Source: Leptolyngbya sp. SIO4C1
GTDB taxonomy: Bacteria; Cyanobacteriota; Cyanobacteriia; Phormidesmidales; Phormidesmidaceae
Direction: 5' to 3'
Assembly (NCBI GenBank): GCA_010671975.1
Contig: JAAHIA010000293.1
Location: forward strand, 1 to 6,283
DNA length: 6,283 nt
Shown: piece after piece, positions 1 to 6,005 of the stretch
How positions within the stretch are numbered: the stretch's first letter is position 1
How the letters are laid out: each line of letters begins with the position of its first letter
Notes under the pieces: model-generated
What the model was told of the DNA's origin: nothing
Seen by the model: only the letters and a program-made list of their open reading frames with translations
Database searches by the model: none
Program-made: the position numbers and the translations under genes

Positions 1-3000
1 TGCGTATTGGCGGGCGGCAGCCAGATCGGCGGGCTGGCACTGGGTTTGAAGAAGGTCGGCGAGGTTGGTGAGTACTTTAGAGAGACTGCCAGGCTCATTT
101 AGCTTTTTGAAACCATCAAGCGCTTTTTCGTACCATGCGATCGCAGCCTGCACCCGGCCAGCCTTTTTATTCACAAGCGCCAGCTGATTCCACGTCTGCG
201 CTGCCCCCGCCAAATCTCCTCTCGCTTCCTCAATCCGCGCCGCCTCTCGATAGTGCTGCTCCGCCGCATTCCACTGCCCCGCTTCCTGATACACCCTTCC
301 CAGCTGATGCCACGCCACCGCTTCCGAAGCTAGCTCCCCCAGCTGCCGAAAGGTTTGCAGCGCGGCCTGATGCTGCTTAGTCGCTTCGGGCAGGTCGCCC
401 TGAGCGAGCGCTAGTGTGCCGAGTTGTCCTCTAGCAACGGTAGCGTTTCGCAAATCTCCCAGCACTTCAAAGATGTCAAGGGATGCCTCATACGACGCCT
501 TCGCCCCTGCATAGTCTCCCATCGCCGTCAGCACATCCGCCAGCTCACCCTGCAGCGCCCCCTGCTCACGTTTAACGCCGTCGCTCTGTGCTAGCTGCAC
601 CGCTACCGCCAGCCCCTGCCGATAGCAGTTCGCCGCCTGCGCCGCCTGCCCCTGCGCCTGAAAGCAGCGCCCTAGCCTGCCCAGCGTCAGGCACCGCTCA
701 TAGCTGGGTGTCTCCCCCAGCGCGGCCAAAATCTCTTCAGAGACCTGCGCGGCCTCCGCCAGGCGACCGGCACTAAACAGCGCCTCACCTTGATTGCTGC
801 GTGCCAGATACCAGTCGCGCGAGCCCACCTCGCCCGTCAATCGCGTCAGCTTTTCCAGCAGGGCGTCGCGATCTTTGCTCAGCCCGAAGTAATCGAGAAA
901 CTTGTTGACATTATTAACAAAGTCCACCGAATTCTCATCACCCGCCGCCAGCGCTCCATTCACCGCCATCAGCAGGTTTGGCAGCTCTCGCCGCACAATG
1001 GCGCGAGCCAAGCCAGGATTTTGTCTATCTTGCTGATACAGATAGCCCGAGAGCTGATAGTACCGCTGTCGATGCCGCGCCAGCAGCCTCGCCTGCTCTG
1101 CTTCGCTCAGCTGCGCCCACAGCAACGGAGCCAGCGTCGGATGAAATTTCAAATAGGGCACCCCAATGCCCGGAATCTGCTCCGGCTGCATCAGTCCGCT
1201 CACCACCAGCGCCTGCCGCAGCGTCGGCCAGGTCGTCTCGTCTGCGCCTGCGGTCAGGTCCACATCGCCCAGCTGTTCTAGCAGGCTGCTCAGCGCTTCA
1301 GGCTGTTCTTGCGCCAGCTGCAACAGCTGCCGCCACTGCGCCTCAGCCGATACCGACTCTCCTCGCTGCAGCCGCTCAATCGCCCGCTTCAGCTCTCTTT
1401 GCTGCGCCTGCTGCGGCGTCAGCCCCAGTCCCGTAATCGCCAGCAAATCATCCTCAAACGCACCCCCCTGAAACACGCCCAGCCTCGGCAACCACCGCTG
1501 CGCCTCCGGCCCCAGCCGATCCAACGACAGCCGCAGCGACGCCACCAGCGGGTTACCAATGTCTCCCTCTCTCCCCCTCTCCTCATCTCCTATCTCCGCT
1601 AACAGCCGCTCCAACCGGCTCCCCAGCTCCGCCACCCGCCGCACCTTCAGCTGCTGCGCCAGCAGCCCAATCGACAGCGGATGAAAGTCTACCAGCTTAA
1701 ACAGCGCTACCAGCGCCGACCGCTCCGGCAGCGGCACCTGCGGCTCCGGCGGCAGCTGCATCAGCGCCTGAAAATACCGCAGCGCATCATCCGGGTATGC
1801 CTCACTGCCCAGCCCCCGCAGCTGCAGGCGAATATGCCGCCGACTGCCCACCACCTTGTATTCCGCATGATGAAACTCCGGCTGCCGACTGGTCAGCAGC
1901 AGCCGCGACTGCCCTGCCTCCGACCAGCCACAGGCCGCCTCCAGCAGTGCCTGCAGCGCCTGCGCCGATAGCGTTTCCAAATTATCTAAAATCAGCAGCG
2001 TCGGCCTCTGCGCCAGCGCCGCCCTGGCCGCCTCCGCATTCACCAGGCTCTGCTGCAGTACCGTCGCCAGCGTGCTCACTGCCAGCCCTACCGCGTCTAC
2101 GCCCTGAAACTCGGCATAGTCTACAAAGCACACCCGCTCAAACAGGCCCGTCTGATGCAGCCAGCGGCCCGCCTCCTGCGCCAGATAGGTCTTGCCCTGC
2201 CCGCCAAAGCCGACAATGCTCACCCGGCGCGTGCCCCGTACAAAGGCGCGCTCAATCTGCCACAGCTCGCGGCTGCGCCCCCAAAAGCCCGCCTCCTGCA
2301 GCTCGGGCAGGTTGCCCCAGCCACTGTCTGCAGCTGGCATCTCTGCCTCAGCCTCCGGCAGCAGCAGCGGCGTATCCGCCCCGGCCTGATACAGCGCTGG
2401 CAAAAACCAGTCCTGCAGCTTTAGCGTTACCTCCTGCTGCTGTCCGCGAATGCGCGTGCCCCGCTCTGTGTGCAAGTAAAGATAGCGCCGAGCGTTGTCT
2501 AACGACTCGCCCATGCCGTAGCCTTTCCCTAAATTCTGATAAAACTGTCCAAACAGCTCTCTCGTGGTTGCCACCAGCACCGAATGCGTCATCGCTAAGA
2601 CAGCTGGGATGCCGGCATGGGTTAGCCTTGCCGCGACGCTGCCCATTATCCCCTTCGTCGGATCTTCTTCGGAACTGTCGCCAAGACCGACCATCGCCGA
2701 CTGACAGGCCGACAGCACAACCAGCCCAACCGTCTGCTCATTCATCACGGCAGCCAGCTTTTCAGCACTGATTAAGGCGCGCTTGCTATCAGCATCTTCA
2801 AATAGCAAATAGCCCATATCAGCCGCTTCAGCAGCGCTGGTTCGGGTGAGATCTAACCCATCGCTGCGTCTGGCCTCTTCAAAGAAAGCGCCGCTTGGGT
2901 CATACACGCCGTGCCCGTCGAAATGCACAATGTCGATTGCAGGTAAACGGCGATCGTCCAAGCGCTTGAGCAAAGCCTCCATCGTGGCAGGCCGCAAAAA

Positions 3001-3588
3001 CTCTACCTCTACTCGGCCATCGCCCTCAGCGGCGATCGCCGACAGCACAGCCTGCGCATCGCTGCGAGGGTCAATAAACCCAGCATTGTCTGGACGGCTG
3101 ATGATAAACAAAATCCTGACCGTCTCTTTGGGCTGATACTCAGTCAGATTAAAGCTACCGCCTGTGTTGAACTGCCGTCGAATCGAAATGCGAGGGTTAC
3201 TTGTAAACAGAAAATTGCCATTGGGAACATGCAGCAGCTCCCAGGGCAGCGCCAGAATATCCGGATGGCTGGCCCCAATCGTGAGTACCCGCCCCGGCTG
3301 CTTCTGTTGATAAAACTGCGAAAAAGCGGTCTGAGCAGCGAACTGACCCAAGACGGCGTTGAACAACTCGGTGCCCCACTGAGGTAGATTGGCCTCAATC
3401 CTAGCGGCCCTATCATCATCGACATCAGCCGTATACTGAGCCGAGTAAACCTCTAAATACCAGCGAATGTCGTTCAGGGCTTGCGCTTTCAGCGGGATAG
3501 AAAAGTCCAGCGGCTGCGTGAATCCAGTCCCTGACTGAATAATCACATGGTCAGGATCTGGAAAGACTAGATTTAGCGCTAAGCTCAT
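1..3588 (-). CDS. CHAT protease - NB-ARC/STAND ATPase - TPR protein (3' end outside window)
   Basis: The frame is open for 1196 codons from ATG at 3588 to the left edge, so the C-terminus is missing. An N-terminal CHAT (caspase/separase-like) domain spans about residues 95-401. It shows LPWELL (114-119), the HFDGHG motif with probable catalytic His226, LSACQSA with probable nucleophile Cys295, and a closing WFLPALYQ (394-401). An NB-ARC/STAND NTPase follows: FWGR (435-438), P-loop GFGGQGKT (460-467, Lys466), Walker B LLILDN (Asp535, second acidic position Asn), LLLTSR sensor (Arg568) and HPLSIGLL (636-643) in the place of the GLPL motif. A helical linker leads to TPR-like repeats from about 927 to the edge. 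In this class the repeats are expected to sense a ligand, the NTPase to oligomerise, and the protease to fire. The start fits the ATGA overlap with the upstream gene, which implies translational coupling. The domain calls are firm; an immune or cell-death role is inferred. No signal peptide or membrane span is seen, so it is probably cytoplasmic. Confidence 0.93.
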   Translation of the reverse strand, partial: MSLALNLVFPDPDHVIIQSGTGFTQPLDFSIPLKAQALNDIRWYLEVYSAQYTADVDDDRAARIEANLPQWGTELFNAVLGQFAAQTAFSQFYQQKQPGRVLTIGASHPDILALPWELLHVPNGNFLFTSNPRISIRRQFNTGGSFNLTEYQPKETVRILFIISRPDNAGFIDPRSDAQAVLSAIAAEGDGRVEVEFLRPATMEALLKRLDDRRLPAIDIVHFDGHGVYDPSGAFFEEARRSDGLDLTRTSAAEAADMGYLLFEDADSKRALISAEKLAAVMNEQTVGLVVLSACQSAMVGLGDSSEEDPTKGIMGSVAARLTHAGIPAVLAMTHSVLVATTRELFGQFYQNLGKGYGMGESLDNARRYLYLHTERGTRIRGQQQEVTLKLQDWFLPALYQAGADTPLLLPEAEAEMPAADSGWGNLPELQEAGFWGRSRELWQIERAFVRGTRRVSIVGFGGQGKTYLAQEAGRWLHQTGLFERVCFVDYAEFQGVDAVGLAVSTLATVLQQSLVNAEAARAALAQRPTLLILDNLETLSAQALQALLEAACGWSEAGQSRLLLTSRQPEFHHAEYKVVGSRRHIRLQLRGLGSEAYPDDALRYFQALMQLPPEPQVPLPERSALVALFKLVDFHPLSIGLLAQQLKVRRVAELGSRLERLLAEIGDEERGREGDIGNPLVASLRLSLDRLGPEAQRWLPRLGVFQGGAFEDDLLAITGLGLTPQQAQQRELKRAIERLQRGESVSAEAQWRQLLQLAQEQPEALSSLLEQLGDVDLTAGADETTWPTLRQALVVSGLMQPEQIPGIGVPYLKFHPTLAPLLWAQLSEAEQARLLARHRQRYYQLSGYLYQQDRQNPGLARAIVRRELPNLLMAVNGALAAGDENSVDFVNNVNKFLDYFGLSKDRDALLEKLTRLTGEVGSRDWYLARSNQGEALFSAGRLAEAAQVSEEILAALGETPSYERCLTLGRLGRCFQAQGQAAQAANCYRQGLAVAVQLAQSDGVKREQGALQGELADVLTAMGDYAGAKASYEASLDIFEVLGDLRNATVARGQLGTLALAQGDLPEATKQHQAALQTFRQLGELASEAVAWHQLGRVYQEAGQWNAAEQHYREAARIEEARGDLAGAAQTWNQLALVNKKAGRVQAAIAWYEKALDGFKKLNEPGSLSKVLTNLADLLQTQCQPADLAAARQYA
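61..680 (-). repeat. TPR-coding repeats with exact 120-nt spacing
   Basis: Within the large CHAT/NB-ARC gene, equivalent codons recur every 120 nt at about 61, 181, 301, 421 and 541, e.g. CAGCTGATTCCAC at 181 and CAGCTGATGCCAC at 301. A further unit sits near 673, 12 nt out of phase. This corresponds to a 40-residue helical repeat (one 44-residue unit), longer than the classic 34-residue TPR and like the kinesin-light-chain / TPR_12 type. Recurring residues are an N/HQLG-type helix A and a Y-x-x-A-L helix B. It is probably the ligand- or partner-sensing surface. Confidence 0.8.
1562..1584. other. 23-nt homopyrimidine tract inside coding sequence
   Basis: The plus strand has 23 uninterrupted C/T bases, continuing as a C/T-rich stretch to about 1600. 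Read on the minus strand it encodes a charged Glu/Arg/Gly/Asp linker between the NTPase core and the probable winged-helix region of the CHAT/NB-ARC protein. The frame is kept. It may be a slippage-prone low-complexity insertion; no function is proposed. Confidence 0.6.
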
Positions 3589-4001
3589 TCGCCAAACTCC
3601 TCACAAAATGCCGTCAGCCCGATATGAATCACCGTCACCCCGACCGCCACTACCAGCGTCTCTAGCAGCACGCCCGAAAAGCCCATCGCCACCAGCACCG
3701 GGCCAAAGCTTTTGACCACATCGCCGCTGGCCAGGTCTTTCCACTTTTGCCACTGCGTATTCAGAATGCCGCCTTCTTCACAGGTGTCTTGCTTCGCTGC
3801 CTTACGAAACTTCTTCAAGAAGTGAGCCGGCTTTTCCTGAGTAATTCGCTCAATTTCAGCAGCTTGTTTGGCCAAAGGCGCATCGGGTGACTCTAGGCTA
3901 CGCTGCACTGACAGGCTGCGAGTCGCACTAAGCTGAGCAATTTGGCGATCGATAGCGCCGGCTAATGCCTCAACAGTTTGCGGCGGAAAGGGGGCTGACA
4001 T
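3585..4001 (-). CDS. Small membrane-anchored protein coupled to the CHAT/NB-ARC gene
   Basis: This is a 138-residue protein of unrecognised family. The N-terminal ~95 residues are polar and predicted helical (two amphipathic stretches around 8-36 and 42-56), followed by a basic patch, HFLKKFRKAAKQ (60-71), and a Trp-containing segment (W84, W87). Residues 99-132 are hydrophobic and rich in Gly and Val, interrupted only by Glu114, so they form either one long span or a two-helix hairpin. A short acidic tail, CEEFGE, ends the protein. There is no N-terminal signal peptide, so it is a tail-anchored or C-terminal hairpin protein of the inner or thylakoid membrane. ATG at 4001 lacks an obvious Shine-Dalgarno sequence. 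Its TGA stop overlaps the ATG of the CHAT gene (ATGA, 3588-3585), so the two are very likely co-transcribed and used together. The role is unknown: inferred options are membrane adaptor, protease substrate or pore-forming effector. Confidence 0.82.
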   Translation of the reverse strand: MSAPFPPQTVEALAGAIDRQIAQLSATRSLSVQRSLESPDAPLAKQAAEIERITQEKPAHFLKKFRKAAKQDTCEEGGILNTQWQKWKDLASGDVVKSFGPVLVAMGFSGVLLETLVVAVGVTVIHIGLTAFCEEFGE

Positions 4002-4269
4002 AGCAAATCTAGCTAAATTGATGCTTTTAAGCTAGCTAGAGAATTTAGCCCTGGCGACCCGCTGTAATACTTTTTGATTTGGCATTAGCCTGACTTTTCT
4101 GCTGCTGCCACATCAAGCTAAAAACTAGAAAGTTCCAAATATGGCCAGGGACCTTTGGTTGCCGCTTGGCTAAAATATCGCGAGGCAGCCTGATATATCT
4201 TCTGAAATGTTTGTGAGTTTGCAGGGTACGGCTGAGGCACAAAGCTCAAGGCGTGATTGCCAGGTGGTC
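4002..4269. other. Non-coding leader of the CHAT cassette
   Basis: I see no convincing gene here. Short minus-strand open frames exist but have no family signature and overlap each other in different frames. The stretch should contain the promoter of the two-gene CHAT cassette, but no clear -35/-10 pair can be assigned. Close to the start codon lies a small inverted repeat (GCTAAATT at 4012-4019, AATTTAGC at 4042-4049), with a palindromic GCTAGC inside its loop. It could be an operator or a leader hairpin. Confidence 0.5.
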
Positions 4270-4271
4270 GC

Positions 4272-4298
4272 GTTGGGTTTCGCAGGCTCAACGCCAAC
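4272..4298. repeat. Short palindrome of dispersed cyanobacterial type
   Basis: GTTGGGTT (4272-4279) pairs with AAC-G-CCAAC (4290-4298, one bulged G) around a 10-nt loop. On the minus strand the core reads GTAGGTTGGCGTTGAG...GAAACCCAACG, which resembles the GTAGGTTGG...AAACCCAAC repeat that I recall being scattered through cyanobacterial intergenic regions. It abuts the MITE-like element. Resemblance is from memory, not a search. Confidence 0.5.
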
Positions 4299-4308
4299 CT
4301 ACATAAAC

Positions 4309-4439
4309 AGGACTCACGCACAGGATCTCTACTACGCCAGATGTAGCGTAGAGGATCCCCCCGTCCCCCTTGATAAGGCGGTGGCCGGAGGCCGGGGGAT
4401 CAAAAGACGGACATAGAACAGTCCGTTTGCGTAAGTCCT
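4309..4439. mobile_element. 131-bp MITE-like element with 12-bp terminal inverted repeats
   Basis: AGGACTCACGCA (4309-4320) is matched at the other end by TGCGTAAGTCCT (4428-4439), an inverted repeat with one mismatch. The element is flanked on both sides by AAC (4306-4308 and 4440-4442), a possible 3-bp target duplication. It contains no plausible gene, so it would depend on a transposase elsewhere. The interior is almost all secondary structure: an imperfect hairpin from GGATCTCTACTACGC to GCGTAGAGGATCC (4323-4358), an outer stem GATCCCCC/GGGGGATC (4354-4361/4394-4401) enclosing CCTT-GAT-AAGG (4368-4378) and GGCC-GGA-GGCC (4383-4393), and ACGGAC/GTCCGT (4407-4412/4421-4426). AGGACTTACGCA-type ends are familiar to me from cyanobacterial small mobile elements; this has not been checked against a database. 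Confidence 0.65.
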
Positions 4440-4465
4440 AACACCAATAGGTAAAGGGTATGTCA

Positions 4466-4500
4466 ACTGCGTTAGCGGCTTAGATAGCCAACGTAGCAGT
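4466..4500 (-). terminator. Possible stem-loop at the end of the TPR gene
   Basis: ACTGC/GCAGT (4466-4470/4496-4500), GTT/AAC (4471-4473/4490-4492) and GGCT/AGCC (4477-4480/4486-4489) can stack with 3-nt bulges around the stop codon at 4480-4482. No T-run follows on the minus strand, so intrinsic termination is doubtful. The structure may only be incidental. Confidence 0.3.
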
Positions 4501-5400
4501 CTCTAAATTCTGACGCTGCTCAGACTGCAAGGTCTCAATCAGGTTCACCGTCGCATCGTGAGCAAGAAATTCATGATGGGCTTGAAAATAGTGTGCCGCT
4601 AGCTGCATATCTGCGATCGCATCCTCTCGGTTGCCCAACTGCTGATGCACCAGCCCGCGAATTAGGTAGGCGCGGGCATGATCGGGCGCAGCTGCTAGCA
4701 CGCGGCTAAAGTCTTGCAGCGCTAAGAGATATTCTTGCAAATGGTGATAGCAGCAGGCGCGGTTGAAATAGGTCTGAGTATTGTCACTATCGAGCGCAAT
4801 CACCTGGGTAAAGTCGTTGACCGCAGCCTGATAGCGTTTGAGCATTAGTGCCGAAGCGCCGCGATCGCGATAAATCTCTACCACTGAACGCGCTGCTTCC
4901 GGTGCCGTATGCTGCAGCGCTAGGTCATAGCTTGCCAGCGCCTGAACATGCTCTCCCATCGCTGCCTGAGCCAGCCCCAAGTTGTAATGAGCGCGATGAT
5001 CGTCCGGGCGCTGCTGGAGCAGCCGCTGATAGTCTGCGATCGCATGCCCATATTGTCCGATCCGATAGTAGGCCAGTCCCCTGTTCAAGTAGGCTTCGGT
5101 GAGCTGAGGGTTGAGCTGCAAACTTTGCGTGCAGTCGCTTACGGCAGCAGAGAATTCGTCTAATTGCAGATAGACAAGACAGCGGTTGCTGTAGGCCACC
5201 GCCGCCGCTGGATTAATCTCGATTGCCTGAGAAAAGGCCGCAGCTGCCTGTGCGTAGTCAGTCTGCGCGTAGGCAGCGACACCGGCTTGAATGGCTAGTC
5301 GATCGGGCGTTTGAGGGGCTGCGATCGCCGTAGGGCTGACCATGCCAAGCGTCAATAGCAGCAGTACGACTAGCCCAACTAGCTGTTTCCAATCGCACAT
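4480..5400 (-). CDS. Exported TPR-repeat protein
   Basis: I start this at ATG 5400 (306 residues) because GAGGGG sits at 5413-5408, 7 nt upstream, an ideal Shine-Dalgarno. The frame stays open upstream to ATG 5415 and GTG 5436, which would add 5 or 12 residues ahead of the signal peptide. Residues 1-27 are a Sec signal: W4-K5 then a Val/Leu-rich core and an AIA-AP type-I cleavage site; there is no lipobox cysteine. The mature protein is about seven TPRs of 34 residues, from around residue 35 to 270, with repeated Y/A-x-N-R-G-x-x-Y and A-I-x-D-x-x-x-L patterns and INP/LNP turns, then a short Glu/Gln-rich tail. It is expected in the periplasm or thylakoid lumen as a protein-protein scaffold; its partner is unknown. 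It lies downstream of petJ on the same strand with a hairpin between, so it may be partly co-transcribed. Three HIP1 sites and one more near its 5' end lie inside it, typical of core cyanobacterial sequence. Confidence 0.9.
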   Translation of the reverse strand: MCDWKQLVGLVVLLLLTLGMVSPTAIAAPQTPDRLAIQAGVAAYAQTDYAQAAAAFSQAIEINPAAAVAYSNRCLVYLQLDEFSAAVSDCTQSLQLNPQLTEAYLNRGLAYYRIGQYGHAIADYQRLLQQRPDDHRAHYNLGLAQAAMGEHVQALASYDLALQHTAPEAARSVVEIYRDRGASALMLKRYQAAVNDFTQVIALDSDNTQTYFNRACCYHHLQEYLLALQDFSRVLAAAPDHARAYLIRGLVHQQLGNREDAIADMQLAAHYFQAHHEFLAHDATVNLIETLQSEQRQNLETATLAI

Positions 5401-5407
5401 ACGATAT

Positions 5408-5413
5408 CCCCTC
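5408..5413 (-). promoter_or_regulatory. Shine-Dalgarno of the exported TPR gene
   Basis: On the minus strand GAGGGG lies 7 nt before ATG 5400. It decides the start in favour of 5400 over the upstream ATG 5415, which overlaps the motif itself, and over GTG 5436. Confidence 0.65.
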
Positions 5414-5441
5414 ATATTAGTTTGCCCGTAATGCACAGCTA

Positions 5442-5492
5442 TAGCCTGCCCCCTGATTACACCTGTTGGGCTAATCAGGAAGAAGCAGGCTA
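5442..5492 (-). terminator. Strong two-part stem-loop between petJ and the TPR gene
   Basis: The outer stem is TAGCCTGC/GCAGGCTA (5442-5449/5485-5492, 8 bp). The inner stem is CTGATTA/TAATCAG (5453-5459/5472-5478, 7 bp). Between them is an asymmetric internal loop (CCC opposite GAAGAA), and the apical loop has 12 nt. It begins 29 nt after the petJ stop and ends 41 nt before the TPR start. There is no U-tract after it on the minus strand, so it may be an mRNA-stabilising or processing hairpin for petJ rather than a classic intrinsic terminator, or a 5' leader element of the TPR gene. Confidence 0.55.
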
Positions 5493-5520
5493 ATATTTGT
5501 CATTAGCAATGACAAGCAAT

Positions 5521-5853
5521 CTACCAACCGTTCTCAGCTTGGTCTAATACATAAGCGGCCACATTTTCGATTTGCTCAGCCGTCAGCCGACCGCTAAAGG
5601 CAGGCATGGCGTTCTTACCATTCTGCACCTGATATTTAATCGCCTCAAGAGACGCCATGTCGTATTTTTCTAAATCGCTTTTTTGTAGAGTCTTAGCAGC
5701 ATTAACCACGTTTCTCCCACCGGCATGGCAAGCGGCACAGTTAGTCGAGAATACTTGAGCTCCCTGAGCCAGATCAGCGGCCACTGCGGGTGTGGCCCAG
5801 AGTAAACTAATAGCAGTGATTAACGCTGCGATCGCGTTAAAAAAGAGTCTCAT
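5521..5853 (-). CDS. petJ: Cytochrome c6 precursor
   Basis: This is a 110-residue precursor of the soluble c-type cytochrome that carries electrons from cytochrome b6f to photosystem I (or to the terminal oxidase) in the thylakoid lumen, functionally replacing plastocyanin. A signal peptide (1-25/26, ending AVAA before D27) is followed by a mature chain of about 84-85 residues, the normal size. The heme motif is Cys39-Ala-Ala-Cys42-His43, with GGRNVV after it. The axial methionine is Met83 in NAMPAF, preceded by YQVQNGK, the Gln-containing stretch usual in high-potential c6. The C-terminal helix, AAYVLDQAENGW, is typical. The start is ATG 5853; a TTG two codons upstream (5859) is possible but unlikely. 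There is no clear Shine-Dalgarno. petJ is copper-repressed in many cyanobacteria; control here is not shown directly. Confidence 0.96.
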   Translation of the reverse strand: MRLFFNAIAALITAISLLWATPAVAADLAQGAQVFSTNCAACHAGGRNVVNAAKTLQKSDLEKYDMASLEAIKYQVQNGKNAMPAFSGRLTAEQIENVAAYVLDQAENGW

Positions 5854-5894
5854 AGTCAATTAGATTTACGAATGTCTCTGACTCTAAAAAAGTC

Positions 5895-5955
5895 ATCTCA
5901 GAAAAGCAAGAGACAGCTCGTCAATATTGACAGGCCGTCAATTTCAAAATGTAAC
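5895..5955. promoter_or_regulatory. Divergent petJ / His-Met-rich gene promoter region with palindromic operator-like site
   Basis: GTCAATATTGAC (5920-5931) is a perfect 12-bp palindrome. It overlaps two outward-facing -35-like hexamers. One is TTGACA on the plus strand (5927-5932), followed after 17 nt by TGTAAC (5950-5955, a 4/6 match to a -10). The other is TTGACG on the minus strand (5924-5919), followed after 18 nt by a weak TGAGAT (5900-5895). CGTCAAT recurs at 5936-5942. A factor bound at the palindrome would affect both genes. The promoters are proposed from sequence only. Confidence 0.45.
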
Positions 5956-5960
5956 TGGTT

Positions 5961-5969
5961 TTGTACAAT
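5961..5969 (+). promoter_or_regulatory. Alternative -10 box / TTGTACAA palindrome
   Basis: TTGTACAA (5961-5968) is a perfect 8-bp palindrome and contains TACAAT (5964-5969), a 5/6 match to the -10 consensus, 36 nt before the plus-strand ATG. No good -35 stands 17 nt upstream, so use of this box would need an activator. The TGTA/TACA halves are also of the kind bound by BlaI/CopY-type repressors, the family proposed to control petJ in some cyanobacteria. That link is inference. Confidence 0.35.
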
Positions 5970-6005
5970 ACCTAGCAACTGTCAAACGCTAGGGTGAATT
6001 ACCTT

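Larger units (their letters stand above)
137..5835. repeat. HIP1 octamers GCGATCGC (seven copies)
   Basis: Copies lie at 137-144, 3032-3039, 4613-4620, 4861-4868, 5036-5043, 5321-5328 and 5828-5835. This palindrome is greatly over-represented in many cyanobacterial genomes and supports the taxonomic call. Five of the seven lie in the 1.3 kb of the TPR and petJ genes, while 145-3031 has none. Confidence 0.9.

Noticed and set aside
61..680. Regular 120-nt spacing considered as a CRISPR-like or non-coding tandem array
   Set aside because: The period is a multiple of three in a continuous frame and the translation shows TPR helix patterns, so it is coding repeat structure. No CRISPR array, tRNA or rRNA was seen anywhere in the window.
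135..3136. Many plus-strand open frames of 60-324 codons, Pro/Ala/Ser- or Arg/Gln-rich
   Set aside because: They lie opposite the 1196-codon minus-strand gene with clear domains; their composition is what GC-rich antisense frames give, and they overlap each other.
3144..3425. Minus-strand frames of 93 and 60 codons
   Set aside because: They are out-of-frame shadows within the N-terminal part of the CHAT gene.
4045..4321. Two overlapping minus-strand open frames (65 and 67 codons)
   Set aside because: No family signature or convincing ribosome site is seen; the upstream part of the 67-codon frame runs through the short palindrome and starts beside the MITE-like end.
4207..4416. Plus-strand 69-codon frame
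   Set aside because: It runs across the short palindrome and into the MITE-like element, so its coding potential is an accident of the repeats.
4848..5163. Plus-strand frames of 84 and 71 codons
   Set aside because: They are antisense to the exported TPR gene and have no independent support.
5401..5436. Upstream GTG/ATG starts for the exported TPR gene
   Set aside because: The good Shine-Dalgarno at 5408-5413 and the immediate signal peptide favour ATG 5400.
5854..5859. TTG start two codons upstream of petJ ATG
   Set aside because: ATG 5853 gives a normal signal peptide start and length; TTG has no supporting ribosome site.
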